From JANMEX01 sp043744175 (GTDB lineage: Bacteria; Pseudomonadota; Alphaproteobacteria; Rhizobiales; Rhizobiaceae), in NCBI GenBank assembly GCA_043744175.1, contig JAYTVD010000122.1:1-18778 (forward strand): a stretch of 18,778 nucleotides of DNA, written 5' to 3'. This document shows, piece after piece, positions 13,778-18,778 of the stretch; position 1 is the stretch's first letter, and each line of letters opens with the position of its first letter. Both the position numbers and the translations under genes were made by a program. The notes under the pieces are model-generated. The model was not told where the DNA came from. It worked only from the letters and a program-made list of their open reading frames with translations, and did no database searches.

Positions 13778-15961
13778 ATGAGCCAAGATTCGCAACCCCG
13801 CAAGATTGTTCCCGTGCTGGTGCCTATGCCGGCTGAGCGGGCCTATAGCTATGCGCTGCCGGAGGGCGTGGATGCGCCTGTGGGTGCGATTGTGCAGGTG
13901 CCGCTCGGGCCCCGCCAAGTGTTTGGCGTAGTGTGGGATGGTCCGGCGGACCAAATTGATTCCAAGAAAATTAAAAGCATCACCCAGGTTTTCGACTGCC
14001 CGCCGCTGACGGGCGATATGCGCAGGTTTATTGAATGGGTGGCGGAATATACTTTGTCACCGCCCGGGCTGGTGGCGCGGATGGCGCTGCGCGCGCCTGC
14101 CGCTTTTGACCCCGAGCCTCCGGTTCCGGCATTGGTTTTTACAGGGCATAGGCCGGAGCGGATGACGGTGGCGCGAAGCCGCGTGCTGGAGTTGGCGCAG
14201 GACGGGCTGGCGTGGACCAGATTGGGCCTTGCCCATGCCGCTGGTGTATCGGGTACAGTTATTGACGGGCTGCACGATCAGGGAGTGTTTGAATCCACAC
14301 ATTTGCCCGCCCAGCCGGTGGTGGCAGCGCCGGACACGGCTTATGCCAGCGCAACGCTTTCGCCGGACCAGCAAGCGGCGGCGGATGCGCTGTGCGCGAC
14401 GGTTGGCGCTGGCGGATTTTCAGTCACGCTGATTGATGGCATTACGGGTTCGGGCAAAACTGAGGTCTATTTTGAAGGCATTGCCACGGCGCTGGATGCG
14501 GGCAAACAGGTGATGATCCTGTTGCCGGAAATTGCGCTGACACATGCGTTTTTGGAACGGTTTCAAAATCGCTTTGGCGTGAAGCCCGCCGAGTGGCATT
14601 CGGACCTTGCGCCCAAAACCCGTGAGCGGGTGTGGCGGCAGGTGGCGGAGGGTTCCGTGCGCGTGGTCGCGGGTGCGCGCTCGGCGCTGTTTTTGCCGTT
14701 CAAAGAGCTTGGCCTCATTGTTGTTGATGAAGAGCATGATCCGGCATTTAAGCAGGAAGACCGGGTGTTTTATAACGCCCGCGATATGGCCGTGGTGCGG
14801 GGTAATTTGGGCGGGTTTCCGGTCGTCCTGTCGTCGGCCACGCCCTCCATCGAAAGCCGTGTTAACGCCGACATGGGGCGCTATAAGCGCGTGGTGCTGG
14901 CCTCGCGTTTTGCGGATGCCAGTCTGCCGAGCCTCAAGGCGATTGATATGCGCCGCCACCCGCCTGCGCGTGGCGGGTTTTTATCTCCCGTACTGCTCAG
15001 TGAAATTCGCACGACATTGGCACGCGAAGAGCAATCGCTGCTGTTTCTCAATCGTCGCGGCTATGCGCCGCTGACGCTGTGCCGTGTATGCGGGCATCGG
15101 TTTCAATGTCCGGATTGTTCGAGCTGGCTGGTGGAGCACCGCTTTCGCGGCAAGATCGTTTGTCATCAGTGCGGGCATGACGAAAAGAAGCCGGAGGCTT
15201 GCCCTGAGTGCGGCACGCTCGATCATTTGGTGGCGTGCGGGCCGGGCATTGAGCGCATTGCCGAGGAAGTGGCGGCGCATTTTCCTGATGCCAGAATCAT
15301 CGTGCTGTCGTCCGATATGATCGGCGGCGTGCGGCGTTTGCGGCTGGAGCTGGAGGCAATTACCAATGGCGATGCGGATATTGTTATCGGCACGCAGTTG
15401 GTGGCCAAGGGACATAATTTTCCCAATATGACGCTGGTGGGCGTGGTGGATGCTGACCTTGGCCTCGCCAATGGCGACCCGCGCGCGGCGGAGCGGACGT
15501 TTCAATTGCTGAGCCAAGTGACAGGCCGCGCGGGGCGCACGGGCAAGGAAAGCGTCGGGCTTATCCAGACCTATCAGCCGGAGCATCCGGTCATGCGGGC
15601 GATGATTTCCGGCGATGCCGAAGCCTTCTATGCCCGCGAAACCCGCGAGCGCGAAAGTGCCGGCTTGCCGCCGTTCGGGCGTCTGGCGGGCATCATTGTT
15701 TCGGCCAATAGCCGCCAAGAAGCGGAAGTTCATGCGCGGGGCCTGCGGCAAGTCGCGCCGGATACCAAGGGCATTGATGTGCTCGGCCCCGCCGAAGCGC
15801 CGCTGGCAATGATCCGTGGCCGCCATCGCTTCCGGCTGGTTATCCGCGCAGAGCGAAAAGCGGATATTCAAGGGTTTATTAAAACCATGCTGGTGACGGG
15901 GCCGAAAGTGCGCGGCTCGGTGATGGTGCAAGTGGATATTGATCCGCAGAGCTTTTTGTGA
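13778..15961 (+). CDS. priA: Primosomal protein N' (replication restart helicase PriA)
   Basis: A 727-residue superfamily 2 DNA helicase that recognises stalled forks and reloads the replisome. An N-terminal DNA-binding domain covers about 1-105. The helicase core follows, with Walker A GITGSGKT at 221-228 and the DEEH box at 317-320. The zinc region has paired cysteines (CRVC, CPDC, CHQC, CPEC) around 435-485. The late helicase motifs ATNGDADIVIGTQ-type and QVTGRAGRTGK are present, then the C-terminal domain. All motifs look intact and the length is normal. The ATG at 13778 has AAGG upstream. It is convergent with the C13 peptidase gene, with only 11 bp between them. Confidence 0.97.
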   Translation: MSQDSQPRKIVPVLVPMPAERAYSYALPEGVDAPVGAIVQVPLGPRQVFGVVWDGPADQIDSKKIKSITQVFDCPPLTGDMRRFIEWVAEYTLSPPGLVARMALRAPAAFDPEPPVPALVFTGHRPERMTVARSRVLELAQDGLAWTRLGLAHAAGVSGTVIDGLHDQGVFESTHLPAQPVVAAPDTAYASATLSPDQQAAADALCATVGAGGFSVTLIDGITGSGKTEVYFEGIATALDAGKQVMILLPEIALTHAFLERFQNRFGVKPAEWHSDLAPKTRERVWRQVAEGSVRVVAGARSALFLPFKELGLIVVDEEHDPAFKQEDRVFYNARDMAVVRGNLGGFPVVLSSATPSIESRVNADMGRYKRVVLASRFADASLPSLKAIDMRRHPPARGGFLSPVLLSEIRTTLAREEQSLLFLNRRGYAPLTLCRVCGHRFQCPDCSSWLVEHRFRGKIVCHQCGHDEKKPEACPECGTLDHLVACGPGIERIAEEVAAHFPDARIIVLSSDMIGGVRRLRLELEAITNGDADIVIGTQLVAKGHNFPNMTLVGVVDADLGLANGDPRAAERTFQLLSQVTGRAGRTGKESVGLIQTYQPEHPVMRAMISGDAEAFYARETRERESAGLPPFGRLAGIIVSANSRQEAEVHARGLRQVAPDTKGIDVLGPAEAPLAMIRGRHRFRLVIRAERKADIQGFIKTMLVTGPKVRGSVMVQVDIDPQSFL

Positions 15962-15972
15962 GGGTGGACAAG

Positions 15973-17418
15973 TTAATTTGCTTTCGACGCGATCTCACCA
16001 ACGCTTTTATGCTTCATCGATTCCAGAACCCTCGCAATATTTTTCCCTAGCGAGATTTGTGGGTCTGAGTGTGTCAACTTCTGCTCAGCTTCCCACTCGT
16101 TGATTAAGTCTCGCGCAATCTTGAATGCTTGAGGAAGGGAGTCTGTCTTCTTAAGTGCATGATTGAATAATGCGTCACCGAAATAGGTCCAATCGCGTTC
16201 ATTGGAGCAACCAAACGATGTTTTTTCGGCGCTTGCTGCGGTCATAATTAAAGTGTCGTCATTGGCGAGCGTTGGGATAAAGCTACCTGAATAACATGCC
16301 GAAATTATTATGACCCGATTCTTGATTTTGGACCTTATAAGCGCTCTTTGTAGCAGCTCTGGCTTAATTTCATTCAGCGGGAAGCCTGGTAAGGACACTG
16401 AGATTAAACCGGCGCTGCCATGCGATGTGACGAACAGCGCAAGCACATCTTTTTCAGGGCGCATAATTTTGGCTATTCCGGAAAGTGCGAGGTCAAGATT
16501 TGAAACACTGGCGAGCGGATAGGCCATTAAAGTGTCTTCACTATTGATGATCGACAGTGAATGACCTTTGGTATCGAGCTGCGTTTCAAATGTAGCCTGC
16601 GCGCCCAACACTTCGCTTTTGAAAACTGTCTGCGCCGAACTTGGTGCCATACCTAAGAAATAGAATTGCGGTGCAGCGCCAGCAGGTGGCCTAATTCCCG
16701 ATAGTGCCTTTTCGACCATGGCAGGCTGCTGGTAAAACGTTGTTTCATAATCAACGATTGGGCCACTCGCCTCGGTGGTTTCTGATGCACTGGACGAGTA
16801 AAAACCGTCTCGAGCGAAATACCAAATGTCATTGCGACTCCAATCCGTGTTAGGCCCATCATAAAGACTTGAACGAGGGATGAGTAACGCCGGAATCATG
16901 GCTGCAATGGCAAACCGAGCGCCCGGAAATCGTATGGGAGCCCGCCACAGTCTATTACCTGTTCTCCACAAAGTGATTAACGACCATAGTCCAACGCACC
17001 CCATGGCCCCATACCAAATGTTTTGAATTGGAAAGCCCTTATCGGAAAGTTCTCTCGCAAATAACTTCCAACAAATATGCATTGTTAGAAGAAGTAGCGA
17101 ATTGACTAACGCAACCCCGGCAAGATCATTGACCGCTTGGCTTAGGGGCACAGGTGCTTTCCTGTCGCTTACCAGTGCAATCATGAGTGTAAATACAGCC
17201 CATGCAGCCAAGATGGATGCAAGGCCCCACTCATTGAAGTAAGGATCTGGCCCGGCGGCAACGTAGTTAACAAGCGCTTTCGCTGATAAGGAGGCACAGA
17301 GCATAACAAGTAGCACGGCAGGACTAACATTATGTCCACCCAAAGAGACTTTTTTGAAGCAGCGTAGCCAAAAGACTCGCTTTAGGTTTATGAGCAGTTC
17401 TAACAAAAACCTATTCAT
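15973..17418 (-). CDS. Membrane-anchored C13 (legumain/caspase-like) peptidase
   Basis: A 481-residue protein. The N-terminal part has four or five hydrophobic helices (about 31-53, 64-84, 98-118, 132-152 and 168-182). The rest, from about 245, resembles Peptidase_C13, the clan CD family of legumain and GPI transamidase. The catalytic dyad is visible as His333 in FVTSHGSAG and Cys375 in IIISACYSGSF, followed by the clan-typical TLIMTAASAEKTSFGCS (389-405). The ATG at 17418 has AAGGAAA 5 nt upstream. Base composition is visibly more AT-rich than in the flanking priA and leuS, with codons such as TTA, ATA and AAA more frequent, a hint of later acquisition. It stands alone, converging on priA. 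Family membership is well supported. The substrate, and which side of the membrane the protease faces, are unknown. Confidence 0.82.
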   Translation of the reverse strand: MNRFLLELLINLKRVFWLRCFKKVSLGGHNVSPAVLLVMLCASLSAKALVNYVAAGPDPYFNEWGLASILAAWAVFTLMIALVSDRKAPVPLSQAVNDLAGVALVNSLLLLTMHICWKLFARELSDKGFPIQNIWYGAMGCVGLWSLITLWRTGNRLWRAPIRFPGARFAIAAMIPALLIPRSSLYDGPNTDWSRNDIWYFARDGFYSSSASETTEASGPIVDYETTFYQQPAMVEKALSGIRPPAGAAPQFYFLGMAPSSAQTVFKSEVLGAQATFETQLDTKGHSLSIINSEDTLMAYPLASVSNLDLALSGIAKIMRPEKDVLALFVTSHGSAGLISVSLPGFPLNEIKPELLQRALIRSKIKNRVIIISACYSGSFIPTLANDDTLIMTAASAEKTSFGCSNERDWTYFGDALFNHALKKTDSLPQAFKIARDLINEWEAEQKLTHSDPQISLGKNIARVLESMKHKSVGEIASKAN

Positions 17419-17472
17419 TCAAATTTCCTTGTTGGACTTATCTATTTTAGTTATCACTACTCTTAACAATCG

Positions 17473-17525
17473 ATGGTAAATTCCTGACCTAATTGCTCGA
17501 CAAACGGGAATAATGGTAAATGCCT
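17473..17525. promoter_or_regulatory. Direct repeat pair upstream of the C13 peptidase gene
   Basis: ATGGTAAATTCCT (17473-17485) and ATGGTAAATGCCT (17513-17525) differ at one base. Their starts are 40 bp apart, close to four helical turns, so a protein could bind both on the same DNA face. They lie 55 and 95 bp from the peptidase start and 88-128 bp from the plus-strand gene, so they could serve either. The core 10-mer ATGGTAAATG recurs inverted at 1560-1569 ahead of the TadG-like gene. Confidence 0.4.
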
Positions 17526-17612
17526 CCTGAAGCTGGTTAGAACTTCCCCCATCTCGACCACCCCGCATTTCTTTGATAGCACTGGTCCCAAAGTTTACTT
17601 CGGGGGATTATT

Positions 17613-18005
17613 ATGTTTGAATTTTATTGGCCTGCCAGCAGCGGGGAGTGGGTGGCTTGGACTAGCGCGCTGATTACGATTGGCTTCGGGTTGCTGTTAT
17701 TATTCGCGCCGGGGATTTCGTTTCGTATTTTGCGCTTGCAGACCCATCCGGATCATCCGGAGGCTCTTGCTGAGGGGCGGGGCACGATGGCGGGGTTTTA
17801 TTTGGGGCTTGGCATTTGTTGTGTGTTGTTTGCCCAGCCGCTGTTGTGGGTGGCGCTGGGTGTCTGCTGGGGATTTACGGCGTTTGGCCGTCTGATTTCG
17901 ATGCTATCTGACAGTGGCAACACGCTTTATAACTGGATTTCAATCGTCATTGAGGTGATTTTAGCCGCCATGCCGCTGGCATTTGCCTTTGGATTCGTTA
18001 TTTAG
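17613..18005 (+). CDS. Four-helix inner membrane protein, DUF4345-like
   Basis: A 130-residue protein with four hydrophobic segments (about 12-34, 58-76, 78-94 and 107-129). The arrangement (an early LLLLFAP, a conserved charged loop ending EGRGTMAGFYLGLG, then FGRLISMLSDSG and an acidic residue in the last helix) resembles the DUF4345 group of small membrane proteins. I recall close alphaproteobacterial relatives carrying a 'phage infection protein' label, but I cannot confirm that and would not rely on it. The ATG at 17613 has GGGGA 5 nt upstream. Base composition matches the housekeeping genes, unlike the adjacent C13 peptidase. It lies 231 bp ahead of atpH on the same strand. Function unknown. 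Confidence 0.72.
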   Translation: MFEFYWPASSGEWVAWTSALITIGFGLLLLFAPGISFRILRLQTHPDHPEALAEGRGTMAGFYLGLGICCVLFAQPLLWVALGVCWGFTAFGRLISMLSDSGNTLYNWISIVIEVILAAMPLAFAFGFVI

Positions 18006-18161
18006 GGGAATTTAAGGCAAATCTATCTTGCAACTGCGGCAAATGTGTCGCAAAAATGGCTCACATGGCAGGTTGCCGAACTGAAAAGCCTATGCTAGAC
18101 GCCAATCACAAATCGGGGGGAAACGCTGTATATTAGCGGCTCCAGACGGTAAAATTCAATC

Positions 18162-18194
18162 AACCCAATGGGTTAGCATTACTACGGTTGGTAG
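18162..18194. repeat. Two short hairpins in the atpH upstream region
   Basis: AACCC-AAT-GGGTT-type and ACTAC-GGTTG-GTAGT stems follow each other about 45-75 bp ahead of the atpH start. A run of six G at about 18115-18120 and a TATATT lie further upstream. Together they may form a structured leader for the ATP synthase operon. The 231-bp gap shows no gene, and the promoter could not be placed with confidence. Confidence 0.3.
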
Positions 18195-18236
18195 TGCAGG
18201 CCTTGTCGGGATTACACACAAGAGAACCATAGACCC

Positions 18237-18778
18237 GTGGCACAATCTGCGTCTCCTGTTTCTGGTGTTGCCGAGCGTTATGCTGGATCGCTTTTTGATC
18301 TCGCGCTCGAGACAAAATCTATTGCCGCTGTGGAAAAAGACCTCGGCCGCGTGGAAGCGTTGATTAACGGATCTGAGGATCTGGCGCGCTTTGTAAAAAG
18401 CCCTGTATTTTCTGCTGATGACCAAGTGAAGGCCATCAGCGCTGTGACAGCCAAGGCCAAAATTTCCGGTCTGGTTGGTAATTTTCTGGCGGTTGCTGCC
18501 CGTAACCGTCGCCTGTTCGCTGTTCCTGGTATGATTGAGGCGTTCCGCCAAATATCTACCGCGCATCGCGGAGAGGCCACTGCCGATGTCACCAGCGCAA
18601 CCGCGCTGACACCGGCGCAGGTAAAAGAACTAAAGGACACGTTAAAGAGCGTGGCCGGCAAGGATGTTGCTTTTAATGTGACGGTTGATCCGTCATTGCT
18701 CGGCGGCCTCATCGTTAAGATGGGTTCCCGCCAAATCGACACCTCGCTTCGCACCAAATTGTCTTCGCTCAAGCTAGC
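18237..18778 (+). CDS. atpH: ATP synthase F1 delta subunit (3' end cut by window edge)
   Basis: The delta subunit joins the F1 head to the peripheral stalk of ATP synthase. 180 codons are present, and only about six residues should be missing. The start MAQSASPVSGVAERYAGSL is typical of alphaproteobacterial AtpH, followed by the six-helix N-terminal domain. The C-terminal part ends with GGLIVKMGSRQIDTSLRTKL, the family signature. The start is GTG at 18237, chosen because the family begins at this point. AAGAGA lies about 11 nt upstream, rather far. It should be the first gene of the atpHAGDC operon, which would continue outside the window. priA ahead of atpH is an arrangement I recall from rhizobia, here interrupted by two other genes. 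Confidence 0.96.
   Translation, partial: MAQSASPVSGVAERYAGSLFDLALETKSIAAVEKDLGRVEALINGSEDLARFVKSPVFSADDQVKAISAVTAKAKISGLVGNFLAVAARNRRLFAVPGMIEAFRQISTAHRGEATADVTSATALTPAQVKELKDTLKSVAGKDVAFNVTVDPSLLGGLIVKMGSRQIDTSLRTKLSSLKL

Noticed and set aside
14981..15931. 316-codon open frame on the minus strand
   Set aside because: It is antisense to the well-supported helicase core of priA and is rich in His and Arg as expected of a shadow frame.
17425..17530. Open frame on the minus strand behind an AGGAGG (17525-17530), running up to the C13 peptidase start
   Set aside because: The nearest codon at proper spacing is ATT, a very rare start, and the AGGAGG is part of the direct-repeat region. I do not call a gene.

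Overview
The window reads as chromosomal DNA of an alphaproteobacterium, most likely of the Hyphomicrobiales/Rhizobiales type. The pointers are a succinate dehydrogenase assembly factor of the DUF1674 type beside htpX, leuS followed by lptE, priA just ahead of the ATP synthase delta gene, a TadG-like von Willebrand protein, and a class III aminotransferase paired with a glutamine-synthetase-like ligase. This placement rests on protein resemblance and gene order read by eye. Most of the window is housekeeping. No rRNA, tRNA, CRISPR array, prophage or insertion sequence is visible.

Layout. 1-834 (-): htpX, lacking only its last few residues at the window edge, divergent from a 60-residue SDHAF4-type factor (917-1099, +), which converges on a small DUF6500-like protein (1117-1335, -). 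A structured 360-bp gap with a possible CtrA-type site leads into an orphan TadG-like surface or pilus protein (1696-2985, +). The 2986-3400 gap is the most unusual stretch. It holds a roughly 145-bp near-palindrome touching the tadG-like stop codon. It also holds a possible 23-codon gene on the minus strand with a perfect 12-nt Shine-Dalgarno sequence and a hairpin terminator behind it. Then come acetyl-CoA synthetase acs (3401-5353, -), a secreted M15-type peptidase (5690-6238, +), and a two-gene minus-strand operon of aminotransferase (7665-9044) and gamma-glutamyl ligase (6265-7650). A HigB/HigA toxin-antitoxin pair (9135-9740, -) and the PLP-homeostasis protein YggS (9798-10460, -) follow.

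The right half carries leuS and lptE overlapping on the plus strand (10578-13707), priA (13778-15961), a convergent, visibly AT-richer gene for a membrane-anchored C13 (legumain/caspase-like) peptidase (15973-17418, -), a four-helix membrane protein of DUF4345 type (17613-18005, +), and atpH entering from 18237, cut off near its C-terminus.

How the genes fit together. Acs feeds acetyl-CoA metabolism, and the SDHAF4-type factor and AtpH serve respiration. LptE and HtpX serve envelope assembly and quality control, LeuS and PriA translation and replication restart. The aminotransferase and ligase look like one pathway, probably amine or polyamine use through gamma-glutamylated intermediates. The items most worth a second look are the tadG-acs gap, the C13 peptidase gene with its repeat-bearing upstream region, the apparently leaderless higB promoter with a built-in operator, and the absence of holA after lptE.
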